Shown here: positions 54,935-63,758 of the stretch, piece after piece
Layout of the letters: each line of letters begins with the position of its first letter
Numbering within the stretch: the first letter of the stretch is position 1
Source: Burkholderiales bacterium
Lineage (GTDB): Bacteria; Pseudomonadota; Gammaproteobacteria; Burkholderiales; Burkholderiaceae_C
Length of the DNA stretch: 64,000 bases
Reading direction: 5' to 3'
NCBI GenBank assembly: GCA_016213325.1
Contig: JACRAY010000035.1
Coordinates: 62,001 to 126,000 of the forward strand
The notes under the pieces: model-generated
What the model saw: the letters and a program-made list of their open reading frames with translations, nothing else
Told to the model about the DNA's origin: nothing
The model's database searches: none
Translations under genes and position numbers: made by a program

Positions 54935-55887
54935 TGGTGGCACCTCACTACGTGGGGTCCGTCCACCTTCGTCGGCAATGCCTGGCTGCAGGCGGCCGCG
55001 CGTTGCCCGCAGCGATCGGCAAACCGGCAGCTTGGCAGGTCCGGCCGCCGCAGGTCGGGCAGGCTCCCGCCGATAGCCGTCAGCTCCTGCAGCGACGCGC
55101 GGCCCACCGGCGTGGCGCCGATCAACAGGCGCGTGTACGGATGGCGTGGCTCGGTGAACAGCGCTTCGGTCGGGGCCGACTCCACCATGTGCCCGGCATG
55201 CATCACCACGATGCGGTCGCACTGCTCGCGGGCCAGCCCGAGGTCGTGCGTGATGAGCAGCGTGGCCATGCCGCCGGCGCGCGCCTTCTCGCGGATGAGC
55301 GCCATGATCGCTGCCTGCGTGGTCACATCCAGTCCCGTGGTCGGCTCGTCGGCAATCAGCAGCTTGGGCCCGCAGGCCAGGGCCAGTGCGATCATCACGC
55401 GCTGGCACAGCCCGCCCGATAGTTCGAAGGGATACGCGTGGTAGCGGCGCGCCGGGTCTGGGATCTTCATTTCTGCCAGGCAGGCGATGGCGCGCTCGCG
55501 GACGTCGGCACGCAGCGTCGTCGTGTGCCGTAAGAGCACGTCCTCGAGCTGGTGCCCGACCTTGCGGATCGGGTTGAGCGCGACCTTCGGGTTCTGGAAG
55601 ATCATGGAGACTTCGCGCCCGCGAATCTCCTGCAGGTCGCCCTCGGTCGCCACCAGCAGGTCCATGCCGTCGAAGTGCGCGGTCCCCTGCGTGATACGCG
55701 CCGCCGCATCCGACAAGCCGAGGATGGCGTACGACAGCACGCTCTTGCCGGAACCGGATTCGCCGACCAGCCCCACGGTCTCGCCTTTGCCAAGCGCCAG
55801 CGACACATCCTCCAGCGCCCGCACGACCCCGTCACGCGTGCGGAACTGCAGCGACAGGTGCTTCACGTCGAGCAGGGCCGCCGTCAT
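54931..55887 (-). CDS. oligopeptide-type ABC transporter ATP-binding protein (OppD/DppD-like)
   Basis: A 318-residue ATPase with Walker [19 protein letters not shown], the signature [16 protein letters not shown], Walker [17 protein letters not shown] and the C-terminal [12 protein letters not shown] region with the cysteine-rich [14 protein letters not shown]. It overlaps the DppC gene (ATGA 55884-55887) and the OppF-like gene. Together with 53942, 55884, 56792 and 57811 it makes a complete five-component importer. Confidence 0.93.
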   Translation of the reverse strand: MTAALLDVKHLSLQFRTRDGVVRALEDVSLALGKGETVGLVGESGSGKSVLSYAILGLSDAAARITQGTAHFDGMDLLVATEGDLQEIRGREVSMIFQNPKVALNPIRKVGHQLEDVLLRHTTTLRADVRERAIACLAEMKIPDPARRYHAYPFELSGGLCQRVMIALALACGPKLLIADEPTTGLDVTTQAAIMALIREKARAGGMATLLITHDLGLAREQCDRIVVMHAGHMVESAPTEALFTEPRHPYTRLLIGATPVGRASLQELTAIGGSLPDLRRPDLPSCRFADRCGQRAAACSQALPTKVDGPHVVRCHQ

Positions 55888-56795
55888 GTGCGTTTCCTCG
55901 GGTCGATCAGGTCGCGCAGCCCATCGCCCAGCAGGTTGAAGGTGAAGACGGCCAGCATGAGCACGGTGCCCGGGAACAGCGCCACCCACCACTCGCCGGA
56001 GATGATGTAGCCCGCGCCTTCGGCGACCATGATTCCCCACTCGGCCGCGGGCGGCGCCACGCCGAGCCCGATGAAGGACAGGCCGGCGGCGTTCAGGATG
56101 GCCCAGCCCATGTTGAGCGAGACCTGCACCATCATCGGCGGCAACGCATTGGGCACCAGGTGCACGAGCAGGATGCGCGCGTCGCCGTTGCCGGCCAGCC
56201 GTGCGGCTTCGACGAAGCCGGCGTCGCGCCGCACGTTCACCTCGGTGCGGGCTACGCGGATGTAGAACGGCAGGTTCACGACCGCCGTGGCCAGGATGAT
56301 GTTGGCCACCGAGTTGCCCATGGCGGCGACGATGCCCATGGCCAGTACGAACAGCGGGAAGCTCATCACCATGTCGCAGCCGCGCATGATGATGCGTTCC
56401 AGCCAGCCGCCGAAGTAGCCGGCGCAGGCACCCAGCAGGCCGCCCACCACGAACGACGCGCCCACGGCGGACAGCGCGATGATGAAGTCGATGCGGGTGG
56501 CGACGACCACGCGCGACAGGATGTCGCGGCCGAGCGCGTCGGTGCCGAACCAGTGGTTCCACGAGGGCGCGTTGAGAGTCGGGCCGGCGTTGGTCTTCAG
56601 CGGGTCGTGGGGCACGATCCAGGGGCCGACGATCGCGAGCAGCACGAAGAGCGCGAACAGGATGGCGGCGACCAGGGTGAAGGGGTTGTCGGAGAGGACG
56701 TAGCGCGCATGGGTCCAGAAGGAACTCCTTTTCGGCGGCGCCTTAGCGGCCGCCACCGGCGGCACCCACCCGGCCGTTGCGGTCTCCGGCTTCAC
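55884..56795 (-). CDS. oligopeptide-type ABC transporter permease (DppC-like)
   Basis: A 303-residue permease starting at GTG 56795. After a short cytoplasmic start it has about six helices (FTLVAAILFALFVLLAIVGPW, then GASFVVGGLLGACAGYFGG and others). HWFGTDALGRDILSRVV is the hallmark DppC loop and EAARLAGNGDARILLVHLVPN is the EAA-like ATPase contact loop. It overlaps the permease gene upstream by four bases (GTGA). It pairs with DppB to form the translocation channel. Confidence 0.93.
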   Translation of the reverse strand: MKPETATAGWVPPVAAAKAPPKRSSFWTHARYVLSDNPFTLVAAILFALFVLLAIVGPWIVPHDPLKTNAGPTLNAPSWNHWFGTDALGRDILSRVVVATRIDFIIALSAVGASFVVGGLLGACAGYFGGWLERIIMRGCDMVMSFPLFVLAMGIVAAMGNSVANIILATAVVNLPFYIRVARTEVNVRRDAGFVEAARLAGNGDARILLVHLVPNALPPMMVQVSLNMGWAILNAAGLSFIGLGVAPPAAEWGIMVAEGAGYIISGEWWVALFPGTVLMLAVFTFNLLGDGLRDLIDPRKRT

Positions 56796-57805
56796 GAGGA
56801 AACCCTCACCCGCGGGTCGATCACCACATAGAGCAGGTCGATCACCAGGTTCAGCAGCGTGTACAGCATCGCCATCGCCAGCACGAAGCCCTGCACCGGC
56901 GCGTAGTCGCTCGCTACCAGCGCTTCCAGCGCGAACGAGCCCGCGCCGGGCCAGGCGAACACCTTTTCCACGATCACGCTCATGCCGAGCAGGAAGGAGA
57001 ACACCATACCCATCGTTGTCACCACCGGCAGCAGCGCATTGCGCAGCGCGTAGCGCACCAGCACCGTGGTGGTCGACAGCCCGGAGGCGCGCGCCGTGCG
57101 GATGAAGTCGGCCGACAGCACGGCAATCATCGATGCGCGCGTCATGCGCGCGATGGGCGCCAGCACGAAGATGCCGAGCGTCAGTACCGGCAGCAACATC
57201 TGCTTCGCGCTGGCGACGAACAGCCTGCCGTCGCCCGCAAGCAGGCTGTCGATGGTGTAGAAGCCGGTAACCGTGGCCGGCGCGGTAAGGTAGGGGTCGA
57301 GCCGGCCGATGGGCGATGGCGCCCACCCGAGCAGGAAGTAGAAGACGTACGCCAGCAGCAGGCCGGTGAAGAAGGTGGGCAGCGAAACGCCCGCGGTGGT
57401 GACCAGCCGGCACGCATGGTCGATCCACGAGGTGGGGTGGCGCGCCGCCGCTATGCCCAGCGGGATGGCGACCGCCACGGCGAACAGCAGCGAAGCCAGC
57501 ACCAGTTCCAGCGAGGCGGGCAACCGCGCGATGAGTTCCTCGCGCACCGGCTGCCCGGTGGACAGCGCCTGGCCCAGGTCGCCGCGGGCCAGCTGCTTCA
57601 GGTACAGCCAGAACTGCTCGGGCAGCGTGCGGTTCAGCCCCAGCTTCTCGCGCACCTGCTCCACCGCTTCCTGCGTACCGGCGGGCCCCGCGAAGAACGC
57701 CGCCGGGTCTCCCGGCAGGGCGCGCGTGAGCAGGAAGGTGATGAGCACGATGCCGAAGATGTTCGGCAGCGCGCCCGCGAGGCGTTTGAGGACCAGCAAC
57801 GGCAT
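56792..57805 (-). CDS. oligopeptide-type ABC transporter permease (DppB-like)
   Basis: A 337-residue permease with about six helices. The N-terminal LAGALPNIFGIVLITFLLTRALPGDPAAFF and the large second loop (GLNRTLPEQFWLYLKQLARGDLG) are typical of DppB; ARASGLSTTTVLVRYALRNALLP is the EAA ATPase-contact loop. It starts at ATG 57805, five bases after the substrate-binding gene ends. Confidence 0.93.
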   Translation of the reverse strand: MPLLVLKRLAGALPNIFGIVLITFLLTRALPGDPAAFFAGPAGTQEAVEQVREKLGLNRTLPEQFWLYLKQLARGDLGQALSTGQPVREELIARLPASLELVLASLLFAVAVAIPLGIAAARHPTSWIDHACRLVTTAGVSLPTFFTGLLLAYVFYFLLGWAPSPIGRLDPYLTAPATVTGFYTIDSLLAGDGRLFVASAKQMLLPVLTLGIFVLAPIARMTRASMIAVLSADFIRTARASGLSTTTVLVRYALRNALLPVVTTMGMVFSFLLGMSVIVEKVFAWPGAGSFALEALVASDYAPVQGFVLAMAMLYTLLNLVIDLLYVVIDPRVRVSS

Positions 57806-57810
57806 GGCGT

Positions 57811-59451
57811 TCAGGCGGGGTTGGCGCCCTTGACCAGTTGCCGGTAGTCCGGCTCCAGGTGAAACCAGTAGGTGTAGCCGGTGATGCCCGGCTGCATCGC
57901 CACGTCCATGATCGGCTGCACCAGCGGGATGCGCGGCACCTCTTCGTGCGCCAGCCTGATCATGTCCTTGACCATGCCGTCGTACAGCGGCTTGCTTTCG
58001 GCGAAGCGCGCGTTGGTGATCATCTTGTCCAGCACCGGGTTCTGGTAGCCCATGGTGTTGAACACCGCGTTCTGCCCGTGGTAGCACCAGAAGAAGAAGT
58101 ACTCGGGGTAGTTCAGCCAGCCGCCGAAGCGGTTGATGATCATCGGCATGTCCTTCTTCAGCAGCGCGGCGCGCCAGTTGGCGCCGGGCACCTTGTTCAG
58201 CGTGAGCTTGATGCCCAGTTGCGCCAGCGCTTCCTGGATCAGGATGGCGGAGGGTTCGCCGACCGTTGCGGAGCCGAGGTCGTACGACAGCGTGGTTTCG
58301 AACGGGCCCACACCCGACTCCTGCATCAACTGCTTGGCCTTGGCCATGTCGGTCTTGTAGCCGTGCGGCTGCGGCCAGGCGGGCGCCTTCGGGTCGTTGC
58401 CGGCCGCGCCACTCAGCTTGATGCCGCGGCCGTAGAAGGCCGAGTCGAAGATCTTGTCGTAAGGCAGCGCGTAGGCCACCGCCTGGCGCACCTTCACGTT
58501 GTTGAAAGGTGGCTTGGTGGTGTTCATGCCCAGGTAGAACACCGCGTTCTCCACCGGCAGGCTGGTGACCTTGACCTTGCCCTTGTCGCCCGCGAAGTCG
58601 GAGAAGTCCTTGGGCGGCAGCGAGTACGTCATGTCGATGTCGCCGCGCTGCAGCAGCGCGCGGCGGTTGCCCGCCGAAGGCACGTCGCGCTGGATGATGC
58701 GCTTGACCTTGGGCAGCGGCCCGCTCTTCCAGTCGTCGAAGCGTTCCAGCACCAGTTCCTGCCCGGGCTTCCAGCTCGCCACCTTGTAGGCGCCGCCGCC
58801 GGCCTCGTTGACCTTCAGCCACTCGGCGGCCCACGGGTCCTTCTCGGTCGCGTTCTTCTTCGCGAGCGTCGAGTTGTAGATGGAGGCGACCGGCACGGCC
58901 ATGTCGGGCATGGACAGCTTGTCCTTGCGCACGAACTTGACGTGGAAGGTGTGCTTGTCCACCACCTTGAACTGCGCCGGGTCTTCCAGCGAGCCCGCCT
59001 TCATCTGGAACGTGGGGAAACCGCCCATGCCGAGCGCGCGGTCGAAGCTCCACTTCACGTCGGTGGCTGTCACCGGCGTGCCGTCATGGAACTTCGCGTC
59101 CTTGCGCAGGTAGAAGGTGACGCCCATGCCGTCGGCGTCCATCTTCCAGCGCTCGGCCAGTTCGGGCTCGAGCTTCGCGTAGTCGTACATCATCGAGCCG
59201 TCGGGCAGCTTCTTGCGGGCATAGGTCATGAGCCGGTCGTAGCAGTTCCACGCCACGCCGTAGCTCGGGCGGTTGGCGCCCAGGCCGTGGATGTCGAGCA
59301 TGTTGGGCCCGAACTCGTTGGCCATGATCAGCGTGTCCTTGCGGTCCTGCGCCAGCGCTTCGCCGGTGGCGAGCGCGGAGGCCGCGACCGGTGTCAGCGA
59401 GGCCGCTTTCAGCAGCGAGCGGCGCCGGGTGGAAAAGGGTTGTTTCTTCAT
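57811..59451 (-). CDS. SBP_bac_5-family periplasmic substrate-binding protein
   Basis: A 546-residue protein with a probable Tat signal (STRRRSLLKAASLTPVAASALA). The mature part follows the SBP_bac_5 pattern: YAKLEPELAERWKMDADGMGVTFYLRKDAKFHDGTPVTATDVKWSFDR and later AVFYLGMNTTKPPFNNVKVRQAVAYA (given in part). Such proteins bind peptides, nickel, sugars or opines; in this operon a ureide is likely, by inference. It starts 15 bp after the atzF stop and feeds the four Dpp-like components downstream. Confidence 0.92.
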   Translation of the reverse strand: MKKQPFSTRRRSLLKAASLTPVAASALATGEALAQDRKDTLIMANEFGPNMLDIHGLGANRPSYGVAWNCYDRLMTYARKKLPDGSMMYDYAKLEPELAERWKMDADGMGVTFYLRKDAKFHDGTPVTATDVKWSFDRALGMGGFPTFQMKAGSLEDPAQFKVVDKHTFHVKFVRKDKLSMPDMAVPVASIYNSTLAKKNATEKDPWAAEWLKVNEAGGGAYKVASWKPGQELVLERFDDWKSGPLPKVKRIIQRDVPSAGNRRALLQRGDIDMTYSLPPKDFSDFAGDKGKVKVTSLPVENAVFYLGMNTTKPPFNNVKVRQAVAYALPYDKIFDSAFYGRGIKLSGAAGNDPKAPAWPQPHGYKTDMAKAKQLMQESGVGPFETTLSYDLGSATVGEPSAILIQEALAQLGIKLTLNKVPGANWRAALLKKDMPMIINRFGGWLNYPEYFFFWCYHGQNAVFNTMGYQNPVLDKMITNARFAESKPLYDGMVKDMIRLAHEEVPRIPLVQPIMDVAMQPGITGYTYWFHLEPDYRQLVKGANPA

Positions 59452-59466
59452 GGAGGCTCCTGGTGT

Positions 59467-61185
59467 TCAGGCGGTGAAAGGGGCGGCCGAAAGCGACGCC
59501 ATGTAGGCGCGCCAGCCGCCGAACGAGGTGATGTCTTCAGCGCCGGTGGTGGCTTCGGCCTCGCACAGGAAGCCCTGCACGCTGCGCCCGTCGTCGAGCT
59601 TCAGCGTGCCGATCGAAAGCGGCGCAGGAACGAGCGCGACGAACGAGCCGTAGTGCTCCACCGGCATGTCCCACACTTCGAGCGCAACGCGGCCGCCGGT
59701 GCCTGACGCGGTGCGCAGCAGCCCGGGCTTGCGCGGCACCGTTCCGGGCAGCGCGAAGAAGCGGTAATCCGGCGCCGTATGGGCCGTGCCCACCAGCCGC
59801 GCCTGCCTTTCGGTGAGCTGGCCATTGAGCGGCATGCCCGAGAGATGGGCCCCGACCACGGCGAGCTGAACGCGCTGGCCGCCGAGGCCGCCGATGGCCT
59901 GCATCGGGGGCAAGGGCTTGCCGGTGGCGCCCTGCGGCAAGCCGGTGGCGTGGTGGAAGCGCTGCCCCAGGTCGGCCAGCTGCCAGTCGCTGCCGCAGGG
60001 CGCTATCAGCGTGATGCCGAAGGGCAGGCCGTCGGGGCGCATTCCGGCCGGCACCGACAACGCGGCGTGGTCCAGCAAGTTGACGAAGTTGGTGTACGCA
60101 CCGAGGTTGCGGTTGAGCGCCACCGGGTCGGCCAGCATCTGCCGGATCGTGTAGTGCGTGGGCGCAGTCGGCACCACCAGCACGTCGATGCCATCCCACA
60201 TGGCGGCTGCGCGCTGGGCCAGCGTGCGCAGCTTCACCTGCGCCTCGCACCAGTCGGCTGCGCTGTAGGCCCGACCCGCGGCGATGATGCTGCGCACCGG
60301 CTCCACCACGTCGGCTTCGTGCGCGTCGAAGAAGCTGCGCACCGCGGCATAGCGTTCGGCCACCAGCGCGCTGTCGTACAGCATCGCAGCGGCTTCAGCG
60401 AGCGGCGCATAGCCGATGGTGACCGGCTGGCCGCCCAGCTGGCGCAGGCGCGCGACGGCGGTTTCAAACGCGGCCTGCGCCTGCGCGTCGCCATCGAACG
60501 TCAGCGCATCCGGCACGCCGAAGCGAAAGGCCGAAGGAAACGGCTGGTCACACAACGGGGTGCGGCGCGAATAGGGATCGTCCGCGTCGTAGCCGAGCGC
60601 CTGTTCCAGCACCTGTACGGCGACACCCACGCTGCGAGCGAAGATCGACACGCAGTCGACGCTTTGCGCCGCCGGGACGACACCACGCGTGCTGACCAGT
60701 CCTTTCGACGGCTTGAAGCCGACGATGTTGTTCAGCCCCGCAGGCACGCGCCCGGAGCCCGCGGTGTCGGTGCCCAGCGCGAAGTCGACCTCGCCGGCGG
60801 CGACCACATAGGCCGACCCGGAGCTCGAGCCGCCCGACACATAGGCGGGGTCGAACGCGTTGGGCACGGCACCAAATGGCGAGCGCGTGCCGTTCAGGCC
60901 GCAGGCGAACTGGTCCAGGTTGGTCTTGCCCGCCAGCGCTGCACCAGCATCGAGCAGGCGCCGCACCACGCTGGCGTGCGCCGTGGGCTGGTAGGCAAAC
61001 GCAGGGCAGCCCGCCGTGGTCGGGACCCCGGCGACGTCGATGTTGTCCTTGGCGGCGAACGACAGGCCGGCAAGCGCCCCGGCTTCACTGGTGCGAAGCG
61101 GTTGCGCAAGCCGCGTGATCCAGGCGGCCTCGGCGCGCGCGGGCGCGCCGGCGGCGGCAACTGGGGTCGGGCGGGCTTGCACCAT
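59467..61185 (-). CDS. atzF: AtzF-like allophanate hydrolase
   Basis: A 572-residue enzyme. The amidase-signature part has the triad Lys46 (LSFAAKDNIDVAG), cis-Ser120 (SGGSSSGSAY) and nucleophile Ser144 (LGTDTAGSGRVPAG). Residues about 460-572 form the extra C-terminal domain of AtzF/DUR2-type allophanate hydrolases (AVVGAHLSGMPLNGQLTERQ, FFALPGTVPRKPGLLR, GAEDITSFGGWRAYM). It splits allophanate to ammonia and CO2, the last step of biuret and urea-amidolyase routes. First gene of the operon; an inverted repeat lies 14 bp upstream. Confidence 0.92.
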   Translation of the reverse strand: MVQARPTPVAAAGAPARAEAAWITRLAQPLRTSEAGALAGLSFAAKDNIDVAGVPTTAGCPAFAYQPTAHASVVRRLLDAGAALAGKTNLDQFACGLNGTRSPFGAVPNAFDPAYVSGGSSSGSAYVVAAGEVDFALGTDTAGSGRVPAGLNNIVGFKPSKGLVSTRGVVPAAQSVDCVSIFARSVGVAVQVLEQALGYDADDPYSRRTPLCDQPFPSAFRFGVPDALTFDGDAQAQAAFETAVARLRQLGGQPVTIGYAPLAEAAAMLYDSALVAERYAAVRSFFDAHEADVVEPVRSIIAAGRAYSAADWCEAQVKLRTLAQRAAAMWDGIDVLVVPTAPTHYTIRQMLADPVALNRNLGAYTNFVNLLDHAALSVPAGMRPDGLPFGITLIAPCGSDWQLADLGQRFHHATGLPQGATGKPLPPMQAIGGLGGQRVQLAVVGAHLSGMPLNGQLTERQARLVGTAHTAPDYRFFALPGTVPRKPGLLRTASGTGGRVALEVWDMPVEHYGSFVALVPAPLSIGTLKLDDGRSVQGFLCEAEATTGAEDITSFGGWRAYMASLSAAPFTA

Positions 61186-61199
61186 CTTTGAGCATCCAA

Positions 61200-61213
61200 A
61201 CTTGTATGCAAGT
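61200..61213. promoter_or_regulatory. GntR/FCD-type operator candidate before atzF
   Basis: ACTTG and CAAGT arms flank TATG (ACTTGTATGCAAGT). The core TTGTATGCAA differs by one base from TTGTATACAA, a frequent operator of FCD-type GntR proteins. It lies 14-28 bp upstream of the atzF start, where a repressor would block transcription. Confidence 0.55.
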
Positions 61214-61470
61214 TGAGATGCAAAGGGTATGCCAGCCCCTCATGGAGGATTTCCCGTAGCGCAGGGCGAGGTCGCAGCGCGCCTTCCAGGTTGGAGCGAT
61301 CGCATCACCGGCAGGGCCAGTCCGTGCACGCCTTGCGGGAAGTTGTCCTGCGCGCTTGTAAGAACAGGACGACACGACAACGCGGCCCCGGCTTAGAAGC
61401 AAGGTCATCCATTCGGGCCGCCGCGGCTGAATAATCACTGGCACCCAACAAGGATGAAGAGCGCAAGCAC

Positions 61471-62115
61471 ATGAACGATTCCATCATCAAGGTCGGCATC
61501 GTCGACGACCACGCCATCGTCCGCTCGGGACTGCGGCAATTCTTCAACGAACAGGTCGACCTGCGGGTGATCGGCGAAGCCTCCACCGGCCGCGAAGCCA
61601 TCGACCTTGTGCGCACGACTGACATGGACGTGCTGCTGATGGACCTGTCCATGCCGGGGCAAAGCGGCATCGACGCACTGGCGATGATCCGGGCCAAGGC
61701 ACCGGACGTCGGCATCCTGGTGCTGTCGGGCTATCCCGAAGAGCAATATGCGGTGAACCTGATCCGCCAGGGCGCGAGCGGCTACCTCAACAAGGGCTGC
61801 GAGCCGATGGAGATCGTCAACGCGATCCGCACCGTGGCGCTGGGCCGCCGCTACATTTCACCCGCGGTCGCCGAGCTGCTGGCACGGCAGCTGAACCGCC
61901 CGGAAGCGGGAGCGCCGCACGAGCAGCTGTCGGAGCGCGAGTTCCAGGTGTTCCTCAAGCTCGCCAAGGGCGAGTCGGCCGGCGACATCGCCAAGGACCT
62001 GTCGCTGTCCGTGAAGACCGTGAGCACGTATCGCACGCGGCTGATGGAGAAGATGAACCTGTCGTCTAACAGTGACCTGACCTACTACGCGCTGAAGAAC
62101 AAGCTGATCGACTGA
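61471..62115 (+). CDS. LuxR/NarL-family response regulator
   Basis: A 214-residue regulator. The receiver has Asp12-Asp13, phospho-acceptor Asp58 (LLMDLSMPGQSG) and the conserved Lys in YLNKGCEP. The LuxR helix-turn-helix is LSEREFQVFLKLAKGESAGDIAKDLSLSVKTVSTYRTRLMEKM (recognition part SVKTVSTYRTRLMEKM). No histidine kinase gene is adjacent, so its partner is elsewhere. The 285-bp gap upstream holds a 6-bp dyad (GTCCTG/CAGGAC at 61345-61370) and the atzF operator. Confidence 0.95.
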   Translation: MNDSIIKVGIVDDHAIVRSGLRQFFNEQVDLRVIGEASTGREAIDLVRTTDMDVLLMDLSMPGQSGIDALAMIRAKAPDVGILVLSGYPEEQYAVNLIRQGASGYLNKGCEPMEIVNAIRTVALGRRYISPAVAELLARQLNRPEAGAPHEQLSEREFQVFLKLAKGESAGDIAKDLSLSVKTVSTYRTRLMEKMNLSSNSDLTYYALKNKLID

Positions 62116-62173
62116 ACGCTGCGGTATATTCTGCGCCGTCGCCGGTCCAAGGAGGCCGGGACCGGAGCGCAGT

Positions 62174-63736
62174 GTGCAGTCTCTTTCCCTCTCTGCCCGC
62201 CTGGCGGCCCTGCTGGCCGCGTGTTGCTGCGCTGCGTTTGCCGCGGCCCCGCAAACCGGCCCGGTCGATGCCGATTTTGCCGGCGTTGATCATCTGATGC
62301 AGGGCTACCTGGCCGCCCGCAAGATGCCCGGCGCGACGCTGGTGATCGCGTACGGCGAGCGCATCGTCTACGCCCAGGGCTACGGCTGGGCCGACGTCGC
62401 GCGGCAGATCCCGACCTCTCCGTGGCTGGAGTACCGCCTCGGTAGCGTCTCGAAGCCCGTGACTGCGGCGATGATCATGCGCCTGGTGGAATCCGGCCAG
62501 GTTCAGCTTGACGCGCCGGCGTGGAACTACATTGCCGCCTTCATCGGAACGTCGCCAGCCGACGCGCGGCTGCAACAAGTCACGGTGCGCCAGCTGCTCA
62601 CCCACACGTGGGGGCTGGATCGCTCGGTGTCGCAGGACCCCGTCGGAGGATGGTACTGGCAGGGCGCCACCGTGATCAGCGCCGCCCGCGACATGCTGCG
62701 CTACCACCTGGTCCGCATGCAGCTGGACTTCCAACCGGGGGCGCGCTTCGCCTACAACAACACCGGTTTCGCCTGGCTGCACCTGATTGCCGAACTGGTG
62801 GACGGGCGGCCGCTGGAACAGCAGGCGAGCGCGGCCATGGGCGCCGATAGCCTGTCCACCGGCGTATTCCGCTTCGGGCAAGTCCTGCCCAGCGCGCTCA
62901 CACCTGCCGAACCGGTCTACTACGACTATGCCGGCGCGCCGCAGTGGCCGCCGGTTCCCGGCGTCTACCCGCCACCCGCGCCGGCGCTCGTGCCGCGCCC
63001 CGACGGCGGCTACACCCTGATCGGCTATGGCGGCTCCGGCGGACTCGTGGCCTCGCCACTGACGCTGGCACGCTTCATCCAGCGCCTCACGGGCGCCCGC
63101 GCGCCTGCGCTGCTGCAACCCGCAACGCGCACCGCGATGTTCACCGAACAGGCGCTCGCCGACGGCACACGCTACTGGGGGCTCGGCGTGCAGTCCTGGA
63201 ACGCCTACACGCCCTCGGACTATGTCGTGGCGCATACCGGCGCGGCGATCGGCTCCCGCAATGGGTTCCGCTCGACCCCGCGCGCGCCGAACGGAGCGCC
63301 CCTGATGGTGTTCGTCCAGACCAACGGCACGCCGGAAGGCCAAGGCACGGAAGTGACCGACAACATCACCGCGGAGATCGTGGACCCGGTCATCTTCGCG
63401 GTGGACCAGATCGGCTACGCCAAGGTGGGCGCCAAGCCCGAGATCCCGGGCACGGCGCTGATTGCGCCGGGCAGTGCCACCGAAACGTGGTTCATCGACC
63501 GGCTGCTCGACTGGGGCGAGCAGCAGTTTCCGCAGCTGTTGAGCGGCCCTGCCTCGTCCTCCATGTACGACGGCTATCGCTACCGCCACTATCCCGCGAG
63601 CGGGAGCTACGTCGGCGTGAAGGCGGGACGTGTATGGCTGTACCGACCGTCGTTGAGCGGGGCCATCACAGACGTGGGCGCCCTGATGGATTACCTGCCG
63701 CAGGTCCAGCGCGCCACCTCCGGAGCGGCCCCATGA
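62174..63736 (+). CDS. secreted beta-lactamase-related serine hydrolase with extra C-terminal module
   Basis: A 520-residue exported protein starting at GTG 62174. A signal peptide ends near AFAAAP. The beta-lactamase/DD-peptidase-like domain has Ser91-x-x-Lys94 (RLGSVSKPV), Tyr194-Asn-Asn196 (FAYNNTGFAW) and an HTG triad element near 355. About residues 395-520 form an additional domain, including TETWFIDRLLDWGEQQFPQLL and MYDGYRYRHYPASGSYVGVKAG, similar in layout to a short C-terminal module I have seen on many Burkholderiales exported proteins. Substrate is unknown; esterase or peptidase activity is possible. Confidence 0.85.
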   Translation: MQSLSLSARLAALLAACCCAAFAAAPQTGPVDADFAGVDHLMQGYLAARKMPGATLVIAYGERIVYAQGYGWADVARQIPTSPWLEYRLGSVSKPVTAAMIMRLVESGQVQLDAPAWNYIAAFIGTSPADARLQQVTVRQLLTHTWGLDRSVSQDPVGGWYWQGATVISAARDMLRYHLVRMQLDFQPGARFAYNNTGFAWLHLIAELVDGRPLEQQASAAMGADSLSTGVFRFGQVLPSALTPAEPVYYDYAGAPQWPPVPGVYPPPAPALVPRPDGGYTLIGYGGSGGLVASPLTLARFIQRLTGARAPALLQPATRTAMFTEQALADGTRYWGLGVQSWNAYTPSDYVVAHTGAAIGSRNGFRSTPRAPNGAPLMVFVQTNGTPEGQGTEVTDNITAEIVDPVIFAVDQIGYAKVGAKPEIPGTALIAPGSATETWFIDRLLDWGEQQFPQLLSGPASSSMYDGYRYRHYPASGSYVGVKAGRVWLYRPSLSGAITDVGALMDYLPQVQRATSGAAP

Positions 63737-63758
63737 CGACCCCTGCACGAAGGTGAGC

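Noticed and set aside
53942-59451. Nickel or opine importer as alternative identity of the Dpp-type system.
   Set aside because: No histidine-rich or nickel-binding signs in the binding protein and all neighbours are ureide enzymes; the peptide-family label with a ureide role fits better.
61345-61370. GTCCTG/CAGGAC dyad with a 14-base centre before the LuxR regulator.
   Set aside because: Six-base arms over a 14-base loop are common by chance at this base composition and no promoter boxes align with it.
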